Assembly: GCA_030704615.1 (NCBI GenBank)
Contig: CM060732.1
Location: 2,108,001 to 2,172,000, forward strand
From: Takakia lepidozioides
Lineage: Eukaryota > Streptophyta > Takakiopsida > Takakiales > Takakiaceae
DNA length: 64,000 nt
Direction: 5' to 3'
The notes under the pieces were generated by a model. It had not been told where the DNA came from. It was given only the letters and a program-made list of their open reading frames with translations, and searched no databases. The stretch's first letter is position 1. Each line of letters begins with the position of its first letter. Shown in pieces: positions 36,718-47,316 of the stretch. The position numbers and the translations under genes are program-made.

Positions 36718-36732
36718 GAGAGGGGAAGGGGT
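36718..36732 (+). promoter_or_regulatory. Polypurine tract before the 3' LTR
   Basis: GAGAGGGGAAGGGG ends a few bases before the LTR start TGTTAGAGGG. Similar tracts precede the LTR starts at 58986 (plus) and 53924 (minus). It would prime plus-strand DNA synthesis. Confidence 0.8.
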
Positions 36733-36735
36733 AAA

Positions 36736-37769
36736 TGTTAGAGGGCTGCTCGGGACTTTGACGCTTTTACGGGATCTTTGGGGTACCTTAATTTTTACAC
36801 AGACTGAGACCAACAGGAGCCTTAGGGGTGACAGCAACAGGCTTTAGGGGGGGAGATACACAGCCCAACACAGTCCATCATAGCCCGACACAGCCATCAC
36901 AGCCCGTCACAGTCCAACACAGCCAGTCACAGCCGACACAGCCCGTCACAGCTTCGCACAAATACACAGCCCAACACAGTCCATCACAGCCGACACAGCT
37001 GACACAGTCAGACACAGCCGTCACAGCTTTGCACAGTCGACACAGCCCAACACAGCCAGTCACAGCCCGATACAGCCGCCACAGCTTCGCACAGCCCTAC
37101 ACAGCCCGACACAGCCAGTCACAGCTCGGCACAGCTGGGGAACAGTTATCATTGGCAGGGAACGACGGTGGGGGAACGACATCTGAAAAATGAACGTGTA
37201 CTACAGGGATGACGGTTAGTTAGGAAAACGGTTAGAACAGCTTGTAGGTAGAAAAAGCGAAGAGCGGGGACGTCGAGACATCACTACTTGGGGGGAGGAC
37301 TTCTGGATCACGGGGGAAAATGAAGCGGAGAGCGTATCTCTGAGTAGAAAGAGGGAGAGCACGGAGTAGAAGAAGAGACGATCTGTTGTTACTTGATGAA
37401 TGCAAGCTGTAGAATCGTAATGTAGAGTAGATGAGAGACACCATGACTTCAGTCTGATACTTGATAGATATTAATCTGATACATATTTCATACTCACACT
37501 GTGTAGAGAGACCTGAGTGAAGCTGTGGAATGAATGGATGGAACTTGAAAGATTTCTGAAGCAAACTGATACTTAATTGCAGATAGTAAGGTAACTCGCT
37601 AACATGAATGCGGGAAGGAGTACAAATAGGAAACACCCCCATGATACACTAGTTGTAGATCATGACTGATTGTTCTAAGCGGGCTGAGTGCTTAGAGATT
37701 TCCAACTCTTCTATCTTGGAGTTCCCACCTCGGATAACGAAGGGATGGGTGAGTAAAAGCCGCTCGACA
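36736..37769 (+). repeat. 3' LTR (1034 bp) of the coiled-coil-ORF Ty3 element
   Basis: Starts TGTTAGAGGG and ends GCTCGACA (TG...CA). The boundary is fixed by comparison with 58986..60038, where homology stops at the same base. It contains CACAGCC repeats at 36857..37132, then the unique part with TGTGTAGAGAGACCTGAG and CACCCCCATGATACACTA. It is inserted in the minus-strand ORF region to its right. Confidence 0.85.
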
Positions 37770-38700
37770 AGGTCTTGCTGCGAACGTTGAGCGGCAGCAC
37801 CCTCCTCCGGTACCAGATCAACGAAATCGGTCGATCCCATTGCCTTTGCTACAGCAAAGACGCCCCTAATATCACCAGGCTGGAAATCAAGCAGGAACTG
37901 GGCTTCTGCTTGTGGAATCGGTTTTGCGGGAGACTGCTCCGCCCTCCCCCTGATTGCCTTGTGCTTCCTCATTCTTGCTGGTGAAGGTGTCTGCTGCAAT
38001 TGAATCTACTTCATTCGCCTGGGTGGGGGAGAAACGGCCTGGTCCAATTCAGAAACCAGTTGAAGGACGGGCTGCTCCTTCTTCGTCTTTGCTGGAGAAG
38101 GGCCCGACCCCTGCTGGCGATTCTCCATGACCTTCGAACGCGAGTCACTCTTTGGGGCTTTGAACTGCAAAGACTTCAAAGCCGCGTCCTTGAAACACAC
38201 AGGGCTAGGCCCGACAGGAAGACCCGTGCTCGTGGATCGGCTGGGTGTGCGTGCTGCAGCTAGCTCCACGGACTCTTCCTACGGCTCTTCGGATTCATGC
38301 GATCCCTCTAGCACGTCCACCTTTCCGGTTAGGCATGCAAACATCTTCTGCATTCAAGTCTCCTAGCATACAGTCTAAGAATTGCAGAAGAAAAATGAGG
38401 GGGGGTTTCGGTGCTCGATCAACTGCGCGAATCCCGATAGCACGGAGCTCTCATTGGTGGCTGGGTTGCCTGCGTGGCTTGCTGCTGCGAGATGACAATC
38501 TCCTCCTTTAGACGCATCTGCTTCCTCCCCTTCGGCATTGGCCTACGTCCGAAGTACAATTTTCGGAGCTTGCGACGATGTCTCTTCTCTGGTGCACGCA
38601 CTCCCTCCCTCTCAGGTTTGAGCATAAGAAGAACAGAGACAGGGAAAAGGGGCGAAGAGTGCAGATAGAAAGGGCGCGAGAGGGGTGACTGAGTAGACAT
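37770..38700 (-). pseudogene. Basic, low-complexity coding remnant, not recognised
   Basis: Minus-strand open parts: 38700..38419 (very basic, KRHRRKLRKLYFGRR) and 38269..37770 in one frame with a single stop at 38006 (Ser/Pro/Gln-rich, then AQFLLDFQPGDIRGVFAVAK). The LTR inserted at 37769 cuts it. It is reminiscent of a retroelement gag N-terminus by composition only. It lies to the left of the palindromic array and points away from the MULE gene at 48458. Confidence 0.35.
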
Positions 38701-38976
38701 GACAAAAGAAGATGAAACGGCGGTGATGCACCACTTGGGTTCGAAAGGCTTGGACGAAAGTGTCTCCTCGTGGACTATGCTTCATTACGAAATTTGAATC
38801 GTCAAGGGTACGCCTGCCGTCCGAAAAACAAACATCATTATGCAACGGTCAGGCCGCGCCGCCTCCTGCCACTTCAGTCAGATAGAGTGCAGACATGTGC
38901 CGCAATTCGGTTGGTCCACGTGTTCACATATCATGGCATTTCCATCCCAGCGTCTGATGAGTTAGAGTAAAAATGC

Positions 38977-39556
38977 AAATGCGGCGCCGCATTTCCGTTA
39001 AGTACCATCCCAAAGCTACACATACCGTACTTGTTGGACGAAAATGCGGCACCGCATTTCCGTTCCACCTTCACAGACCTTAGTCGTTGAACAGAAATGC
39101 GGTGCCGCATTTCCGGTCTGGAGAGTATAAAGGTCTCACACGGATGGAAATGCGGCACCGCATTTCCGTCCCACAGCTCCATGCCTGAGATACAAAAGAG
39201 AAATGCGGCGCCGCATTTCCGTTCTGGAATGTCGGAAGGTGTGACTCGGACGGAAATGCGGTGCCGCATTTCAGTTCCGATGGTTCAGGATTTTCAGTCA
39301 GAATGGAAATGCGGTACCGCATTTCCGTTTTGGAGAGTATGAAGGTCTCAACCGGACGGAAATGCGGTGACGCATTTCCGTCCCTCAGCTCCGTGCCTCA
39401 GATACAAAACGGAAATGCGGCGCCGCATTTCCATCCCTCATCTCCATGCCTCAGATACAAAACGGAAATGCGGCGCCGTATTTTCGTTCTGGAATGTCGG
39501 AAGGTGCGACTTGGACGGAAATGCGGTACCGCATTTCCGTTCTGCAGAGTATGAAG
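38977..39556. repeat. Palindromic satellite, left part (11 units), interrupted by the hAT element
   Basis: Units of about 53 bp, each with GGAAATGCGG, a YR centre, and CCGCATTTCC. Centres read GCGC, GCAC, GTGC or GTAC, which mostly keep the palindrome. The array continues at 47317 after the hAT insertion. Confidence 0.9.
39549..39556. repeat. Left target site duplication of the hAT element (GTATGAAG)
   Basis: Repeated exactly at 47317..47324, directly outside the other terminal inverted repeat. Eight bp is the hallmark of hAT insertion. Removing the element restores an uninterrupted satellite unit. Confidence 0.95.
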
Positions 39557-39585
39557 CAGTGTTGGGCGGTTCTTGCCTTTGTGAA

Positions 39586-39760
39586 GGAACCTTCGGTTCC
39601 GGTTCCACAAATTTTTGAAGAGACGGTTCCGGATCCGGATCCGGTTATTTTTTATTAAGGCGGTTCCGGTCCGGTTCAGGTTCTGACTTTCTAACATGGG
39701 GGCGGTTCCGGTTACCGGTTAGTTGCTGGAAAAAAAACACCGGTTCCCGGTTAGGTTCCG
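39586..39760. repeat. Subterminal GGTTCCGG repeats, left end of hAT
   Basis: GGTTCCGG and variants recur more than six times within 180 bp of the end, as in CGGTTCCGGATCCGGATCCG. The same motif, in both orientations, lies at 47229..47276. Subterminal repeats are usual hAT transposase-binding sites. Confidence 0.75.
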
Positions 39761-40289
39761 GTTCTTTTTTAAAAATATATTAAATTCTTTTAATTTTTTA
39801 TTCTTTTGGAAAATTAGATGAACTGATCTGATTGGTCATACTGAGAATTTTCAACTAAAACCAGGGAATTTATTAGTAAAACAGAAGTAAATAAACTTAT
39901 ATGTTTTTTGTGATTGTCTTTTATGGTATATATAACTAGTTATATACGCATGGTCTCCATTAAAAACGGAAAACCAGAGATTTTATAAGTTGTCATACGG
40001 TGTAGCAAAGAACAACTAAAACAAACTAACTACATAAGGATCTTAATTCAAAATACAAAACAAATTAAACATGTGTAATTCTATGGTTACCTTTTATGGT
40101 GCAGCAAAAGCACAACTAAAAAAAACTACATAAATTTGTGTTTTTTGGATGATGCTTTGTCAATATAGCATACAACTAACTAAGTACACGGGATGTCACT
40201 GAAATTTTCAATAAAAATGACAAATAAACAAACTCCAATCAAAGGAATATAGTGTAATATGTTGAACAATAATTTGTCTCTAAGACAAA

Positions 40290-42328
40290 TCAGTCTACTT
40301 CAAAGAGGTTTGCCTCTGCAATCAAGTCCTCATTCTCATCTAAGAGGACTTCTTCCCTATCCAATAACTCTTTCATGGAAGTACTAAAGCAACCAACTCT
40401 AGCATCATTTGGCCAATTCTTGACTACACTCACAAGCATATCAAGGTTTTCAATATTTAACCTGCACCGTCTCAAGTTTGTTATGACACCTGCAATACTA
40501 AAAACCCTCTCAGCTTCAATCTGAGATCCAACTATGCCCAAAATTAGCCGTGCCAAAAATCCCACATACGGAAAGAGAGACTCGTGTTCTTTCCACCATT
40601 TCAAAGGAGCCACACACTCACCCTCATTTATCTTCGTCCTTCTGAATGTGATAGTTGTTCTCTCACCACTGTCAATGTCATGTCTTCATTGTGGTCATGC
40701 ACACCAAATAAGGACATCTCGTCCATTGTGGAAGTGGGCTGTGATTGGGCCGGAGTATCCGGATGTAAGACCTTGAAACACTTTACCAAAAGAGGCTATA
40801 ACACCATACTATCATATTGGGACACAATATGCAAAGCACGCTCTTTGCCCACATATTGTGATACCAATGACAACCCCTTGTAACGTGGGTCAAGCATAAG
40901 CGCGAGCATATTGTGAGCTTTGCGCGATTGAAACCCTTCCAAAAAAGAAAGAAATGGTTCCAAGACATATACCACCTCTCGAGCCATCCGCCATTCCAAC
41001 AATGTCAACTATGTTGAGAAATCCCCCATGCAATGATCCACAGTTGCAGCCCCCCCAGCACTACTTCCTCGCATGCGAATTGTTGTGGCAATGGCTGCAT
41101 TAAGAGCATCGGACAACAACCAAAATCCCCCAGATTGATTCATAATGCACTCATGAACCACAGGCCCTAGAACTGTAGAAATGGATTGGGCAATGGCCCA
41201 CACTTGTGGACTTGGTATGCGAGACTGCAGTGCCAATGAGGTTTGCCTAGAGTAACAAGTGATTATGGCTTGCCTAAACTCCAAAGTCTCTTGGAAGAGG
41301 ATCACCTTGGAAGCAAACCGTGTCTTCACCGGAGTCTTCAGTTTGCGGGGATGAATGCCGCTGTCCACACATGCCTTTGCCCATTCTTGTCTCCCTTTGC
41401 CACTTTTTTTGGTCCAAGTAATGGTTTTTTGCAACTCTGATTGGGCATTTTTTATAGAAACCGATCTCATATCTGTGCATACTTTTGCATCATTTGTTGC
41501 ATACTGGCAACACTTGGACATTGCATGCCCAAAACAGCTACCCACAAATGGAGAATCCAACCCCAAACACGCACATGAGACCACCGAATTCAAAGCATTG
41601 GTCAAAGTGGCCAAGTTACCTCCATCATCTTTGACGTAAGCAATAATGCGAGTATTGAGGCCATACTTCACAAGAAGATTGTCGACTTGATGTGCCATGG
41701 CAGCCCCAGATGTGTCAGGTGTCTCAAACATGCCAAGAGTCACATGACATTGCTCCCACTGTTAATTAATAAAGTGCGCTATGATGACAAAAGTGTCAGT
41801 TCCCCCTCTTGACATCCACAAATCAAAACTCACGGAGCAAGTAGCACAACTCTGAAGAGATGGGGACATGTAGCGCTCTTTCGTCTTCTTTGCCAAGATT
41901 GGAATGGCCTCATTCACAAATGTCCGTCGAGAAGGGAAAACAATCCGAGGATTTTGCCTCAACACCATCCTTCTTAGCCAAGGGGATTCTACCAAAGACA
42001 GTGGAACCAACTCCTTTGCAATGAATAAGACTAAATCCTCATTGAACTGCTTCTGTTGATCATCATTTTGGTTGTATGGAGTGGAGCTCCTAAGAAAAGA
42101 AGCTATGTTTCCAGGAGTGGGGCTGGGCCTCTTTTTGGCTGGCCTACGGGCCTTCTCAGGTCCTTCATTTTCCCTCTCAATCCACCTACGCAAAACAATG
42201 TCATGTTCTTGATCCACATGCTTTCGAAGGGCAGAGATACCATTGGTTTTATTATAGGTCACAATGCCCTTCTTGCTTGCAGGAGTGATTGTGCTCCCTC
42301 CAATGTAAAATCTACCATAGTGGAGCAA
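40290..42328 (-). pseudogene. hAT-family transposase, broken by stops
   Basis: Reads in one main frame from 42328 to about 40796, with in-frame stops at 41762 (TAA) and 41009 (TAG), then continues to 40290 with further breaks near 40600..40796. The N-terminus has a BED-finger-like end (ALRKHVDQEH). SFDLWMSRGGTDTF carries the first catalytic Asp, and YVKDDGGN the second. MLDPRYKG is a standard hAT box. IEAERVFSIAG with RRCRLNIENLDMLV forms the C-terminal hAT dimerisation region with the catalytic Glu. The start codon may lie upstream of 42328. This copy cannot make the full enzyme, so movement would need another element. Confidence 0.88.
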
Positions 42329-43042
42329 GGGCTATCAGCCCCTTGGTATATCATCAAAGAAAACAGGAAAAAAAAAAAAAAAAAATGATGATCAATGATT
42401 ACCATGGACCAAGGGGCCTGGTTGCAGGTGGGCCCTCCTTACTCGTCCTCCTTACCTCTTGCACCACATGCCATAGCAGAAAAGGAGGAAGCTGATTAGC
42501 TTCATGGTGAACTAAAGCTAAAAACAGTAAAATAACCAAAAGTGGTGGATGCTTACCAACGTCACTAACTCTACTTGCTACAGCATTGATATCCACTCGA
42601 TTGCTTAGATCATTCTCTTTTGAAAAGCCCTCTTCAGTAGCTGAACAGCACTTGGAGACGACTGGATGACTAAATCACTGACAACCAAGACCAGGTTGAC
42701 TTTCAAGTGAAGACAGCCAGAATGCAGTGCCACGTGGAGTAGCCAGAAACTATGAACGAGAGAGCCCCTGAAGGAGAGGATGGAAGAGACGGGGGATGGC
42801 TGCTCACATACCTCCTCTCGCCAGTCAACATTGTTCAAGATTCCCTGACACACAGCGAAAAGAGGAACACCCTTGTACAAAACCTGCATAAGCACCTTAT
42901 TCAGCTCCACCTGCAGCTATCATACCATCCCACAATAGAACTTCTTGGAAATGAACAGTGCGGAGACCCCTCTAATTTGGTGCAAATCAATTCTGCCAAT
43001 ACAATAACCCACAGAATGGTGAACAAAAGAAAAGGGGGTTAC

Positions 43043-43581
43043 CTCACTCGCTGCAAAACCTGGGTAAATTTCAACCCCAAGTTTCTCTGCTTTCCCTCCT
43101 AGCCACCGCACCAGCTCACTCAAGCTATTCAAAGCATAGCACATGGTTATGGAAGGCTTCAACAAGCATTGCCAAATAGCTGGCTCTCACATAGAATAAT
43201 ACCCCTTGCCTTTGTCTCTGTGGTTAAGCACAAGTGTTTGTTCCAATCGAGGGTTTAGGATTTACCTAGCTTCCTGGGATTTGGTGGCCCACTGAATCAT
43301 GGTGGAAGACTTTAGTATGCTAGTTTCCTGCATGCAACTGTCTCTTCCCCGTCTCTCTGTACACTTCAATACCTGTTCTACATAGGAAAGTAGCAGCATA
43401 ATTTCCACAAAGTTGAATATGTGGAGAAAACAAAAATATTGCACTCAAGCCGGAGTAGGAGAGTAGAATCTGACATAATAACAAAGTTACTATTGTTGTT
43501 GAAGGGAGATGGGAGTGGCAGTGCACGTTTCTCAAATAACATCCAAAACTTGTCTTCCACAACTGGCACACGCAGTGGAGC
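43043..43581 (-). pseudogene. Captured ETF-ubiquinone oxidoreductase fragment, two exons and an intron
   Basis: Exons 43581..43475 and 43124..43043 on the minus strand are bounded by AG acceptors and GT donors and total 63 codons in frame. They read APLRVPVVEDKFWML, PLPSPFNNN, then LSELVRWLGGKAEKLG and EIYPGFAASE. This matches the ETF-QO (ETFDH) segment after the FAD-binding region, and the ELVRWLGGKAE wording is plant-like. The enzyme passes electrons from ETF to ubiquinone in mitochondria. Only a small part of the roughly 600-residue protein is here. It is a captured fragment with its intron, so it was copied from genomic DNA rather than from mRNA. Confidence 0.8.
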
Positions 43582-44186
43582 CTGTGTCAAAAGATCCAAT
43601 TGATATCCTTCAACCAATCCTCATCAGCGATAATATGCTATTATCAAATTATCATGAACGGATGTGTCTCAATTGATTAGCACTCATCAGCAATCACTCC
43701 ATTTCCAGCTGAATAACATCATGAACGGAAGACAGTCACTCCCCAAGCCATCTACCTCTCTTGCATCATCCAGTTTTCATAAGTATGGACTGAGGACATA
43801 CGCCTTGATCCTTCTAATCTGGAAGGAGCTCACTGAGTGCCCGTGGTTCAAACACATTTCCCGAAAGTATGTGTGCACCTGCCACATATACAGGAATAGT
43901 CAGGCGCCGAGGTTCTGTATAAATCTCTGTTGCACGATGAACAACATTGATCATGGCAATAGACATTGAGGCAAGGAAGCAACCTACTGTCATTACGCCC
44001 CAACCAACTTGCTATCCATTATGTGCTGCAAAAGTACAAATTGGTCATCCAAAGCTAGCCTGGCTGTCATCCAGATTGTACAACTAAGCACCGTACAAGA
44101 GAGGGGCAGAGAACTGACCTCTTTCTGGGTTAATTCTTCTCGGTTGGTCTGAATTCATCTAGATTATGTAGCTAGCACAGAAGCAA

Positions 44187-44345
44187 ATAGTCTCAGTCGA
44201 TGGTCGTGGGACTGCCAGGGTCTAATTGCATGTTTGATATTCAGCTATACGAGAATGATGTTCGAGTGGTACCAAGAGAGCAAGTTTTGATTTCCGCTAT
44301 GGAAAGTGCTGATGATGGCGCTGCAATTGAGGTAGAAGTATGGTG
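44187..44345 (+). other. Possible captured exon, unidentified
   Basis: Preceded by an acceptor-like AAATAG, a frame opens for about 50 codons with natural-looking composition (DIQLYENDVRVVPREQVLI, ESADDGAAIEVEVW) and then stops. It is in the hAT interior between the ETF-QO fragment and TauD. I do not recognise the protein. Confidence 0.35.
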
Positions 44346-44758
44346 TACGCGTTGACCTTCCCTTGGAGAGATTTTAGCCCCACAATTTTCAAAGTGGCAA
44401 ATTTGTTGACCAACTACAGCGCGAGGTGCAAACCTGCAGAATCTATCTCACTGTACAACCGATTTGATCTTCGGGGAGCAGCAACAGTTGTTGGTCTATT
44501 TCTTCACTGCTCCAATATATTGTCCAGGTGACTCGATGTGGGCCATTCTGCACTTGCGCTGTCTGAGTCAATACACTTGTCTTGCTGCTCGCTCTAGATA
44601 AGCAAATTACTCCTAGGGCCCTCGTTCTGAACAGCACATGGGTAAGCGCATTGATCTTTCGTGTTATGATGCAGGTGCCCAAGAGCAATTGGACACTACA
44701 GCCTTGAAGGCTTACACCTTACTGTCAGAGCTTCAGTAACAACAAGTTTACTGGATCC

Positions 44759-47220
44759 ATGAGTACTCTGCAAATCACTCCACTCACGAGGGCCATCGGC
44801 GCCGTGGTCGAAGGCATTTCTCTGGCGGAACCGTTGCAGGATGCAGAGCAGGCAGCCATCAACGACGCCTTACTTCAATATCAGGTGCTCTTCTTCTGCA
44901 ACCAGCCGATCACTCCACACCAACAGCACGCCTTCGCCAAGCATTTCGGTGATTTGCACATACATCCAATCTACCCAAACTTAGGCCCCGAGTTAGAGGA
45001 AATCATGGTACTGGATTCTGACGGTGATCACCCCCCAGACAATGATAAGTGGCACACCGACGTCACTTTCATTGAGACACCGCCCTTGGGCACAATCCTG
45101 AGCGGCAAGCTCATACCTCCCGTGGGTGGTGATACCCTGTTTCCCTCGTTCTTGAAGTGCAGATGGATGAACTTAAAGAGCAATTTCAGTGATCCCCGGC
45201 AATTCCCATTTCACCTGTGACACTTTGCACATTCAACTCCAGTCCTGGGTTCTGTTCAAACTTGCAGACAGAGCCTCCTCTTAGGTGCTGTTGTCGACCC
45301 TATCCCGATCTCTGCAGCCATACCATCTTTGCAACTGTTTCAGATCTGAGCATACTGATGTGAGAATTTCTTGCCCTGATAAGCACCAGAATTCCACTAA
45401 TTAAGAGGTTGACATTGTGGTCTAGGCCATCCAGGAGACTACATAGGAGGTGAGAAAGACAGGTTCTCTGTGCAAGAAACAACACATGTTTGCCACACAT
45501 CACTACAAGCTTAAACGCTACCAGTTATAAGGATGGGGACGAGCATGCATCATCCCTTTCACCTGCTCATTTTCTTTCTAGCTCTCACGTATACACAATC
45601 ATGTGCAGGTAAAGAGCTCATACAATAGACAAAGAAGGCCAACTTAAGATTTACAGATGCCAGCTGCTTCTTTGTAGAACCCCCAAATAGAAGCCAAGGC
45701 TGCTGAAAGACTGATTGACAGAGATGTAAAAGCTTCCTGAGGCGAGATATATTTGAAAGAAAGAGAAATGAAATGATACTTTCTATTGAAATCCCAAAGA
45801 ACTGAAGGGACTAGAGAAAGAATGAAACAAGAAAGGGAGTGGGGCCCTCAACAAGCAGCTGAAAAACAACTGATAATCAAGGGATTGTCTAAGAGTCAAG
45901 GACTTTTGTAGATATGCTGCCAAGCATTTCTGATCCTCGTAATGGAAGACCTCTATGAAATATTGGCTATCTTGGAATACACAATAGATCACAGAAGAGA
46001 AAGAGAAGAAAACATATATCTAGAAAGGAGAGGGCACAGGAAAATCTAGAGCTCGGAACAAGGAGGCACATTTCCTGTCACACCCAAGTTGTTCCAATCG
46101 GACAGAGGGAGACTTCACTATATCTGAGCCACTATGTGCAGTTCATGTTTGGCTTCAGGCACTTGATCAAACGGTAAAAATTTGAGAAGGTATTTGCAAA
46201 GTGTATTACTTCTTGGCTGCATACAAATATATTACAGAACTACCTGGAAATACAAAGCTCGCCGAAGATGCTACAATCGTAGGGACACGAGGGGAATTGG
46301 CTGTATCGAACTTCAGGGCGCTTCAGGGCGCTTGATCAACGTAGGAATTCAAAAATGTAATTGCAATGTCTTTCACTTCTGCATATAACTATACTGAGTA
46401 ACAAAATAAGCTGGAAGGAGAGGGCATTCTAAAACTCCAAAGCACTCGTCTCACCCAAGATATTACAATCATAGGGGCAAAGGCGGAAATTGCTATCTCT
46501 GAGCCACATTGGTAGTTCATGTTTGGCTTCAGGGCGCGCGATCAGCGTCACAATTCAAGAAGGCAGTTGCCATGAGTTTGACAACATAACTCTAATGAGT
46601 TATACATCGAGCTGTTCCCAGCTCGTTCCCCAGCGCATCCGCGCAATGGTAAAAGAGAAGAAGACAAACAGAAGAGAGAACGAGAGGCAGACCAGTAAAG
46701 GAGAGGCACAAAGGGAGCCCATGAAGACGGCATAAAGAAGCAGACAGATGAGAAGACAACGGACTTCCACAAAACTGTGCTTGACAGAGTGTTGCAGCAC
46801 TACAAAGCGAACAAGAGATCACCTGCCTGCGATGCAATCGGCATTGCAGCCTTCGAGGCGCTCTCAAAGCCATTGCAACAATTTCTTCTTGGGCTAAAAG
46901 CAAAGCATAGCTTCGTCAAGTCATTCTCGCAGCCCCGGTACCACTACGAAGGTCAAGGGGACCCCAAGGCGCTGTGGGAGGAAGCTGTGAAAGAGCACCC
47001 GCCAGTGGTGCACCCTCTCATCCGCACTCATCCTGACAGTGGGCGCAAGGCTCTCTTCCTGAGCCAAGGATTCCTGACCCGCATTGTGGATCTGCAAAAG
47101 GACGAGAGCGATGCATTGCTGGGATTTCTGTTTGTGCATGCTACAAAGACCAAATTCACAGTGAGATGGAGATGGCAAGCCAATGATGTGGCCTTCTGGG
47201 ACAACCGCATATTGCAGCAC
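44759..47220 (+). pseudogene. tauD-like: TauD-like 2-oxoglutarate/Fe(II) dioxygenase, split and 3'-truncated, inside hAT
   Basis: Part 1 (44759..45148, 130 codons) begins MSTLQITPLTRAIGA and has WHTD with H99 and D101, the same numbers as the iron ligands of E. coli TauD, and ends GGDTLFPS. Part 2 (about 46837..47220) resumes at GIAAFEALS, exactly the next residues expected, and continues through HPDSGRKALF and WDNRILQH, whose His is the third iron ligand. TauD oxidises taurine to release sulfite. The last roughly 30 residues, with the two Arg that bind 2-oxoglutarate, are missing because the frame runs into the hAT terminus. The 1.69 kb between the parts has no clean GT-AG solution that rejoins TLFPS to GIAAF, so it may be an insertion or a damaged intron. 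The gene is probably inactive. Confidence 0.8.
46020..46560. repeat. Degenerate direct repeats between the TauD parts
   Basis: Three diverged copies of a segment with GAGAGGGCA, CTACAATCGTAGGG-like, CTGAGCCAC and GTTCATGTTTGGCTTCAGG occur near 46020..46170, 46255..46345 and 46415..46560. CTTCAGGGCG is also duplicated in tandem at 46310..46328. Confidence 0.6.
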
Positions 47221-47316
47221 TTCTGCACAGGCGGGTCCGGTTCCGGTCCGGTTCCACATAACCGGAACCGGAACCGGCGGATACCCGGGGCCCAGGCGGG
47301 TAACCGCCCAACACTG

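Larger units (their letters stand above)
39557..47316. mobile_element. hAT transposon, 7760 bp, with captured gene fragments
   Basis: Termini are the inverted repeat CAGTGTTGGGCGGTT at 39557..39571 and its complement at 47302..47316, 15 bp identical, with exact 8-bp flanking duplications. Subterminal GGTTCCGG motifs occur at both ends. Contents: a broken hAT transposase (minus), two ETF-QO exons (minus), a possible unidentified exon (plus) and a TauD-like gene in two parts (plus). The rest (42330..43040, 43590..44180, 45230..46770) shows no clear gene. Confidence 0.93.

Noticed and set aside
44759-47220. TauD as bacterial contamination or a live bacterial gene
   Set aside because: It lies inside hAT termini with exact target duplications, is split, and lacks its C-terminal cofactor-binding residues.
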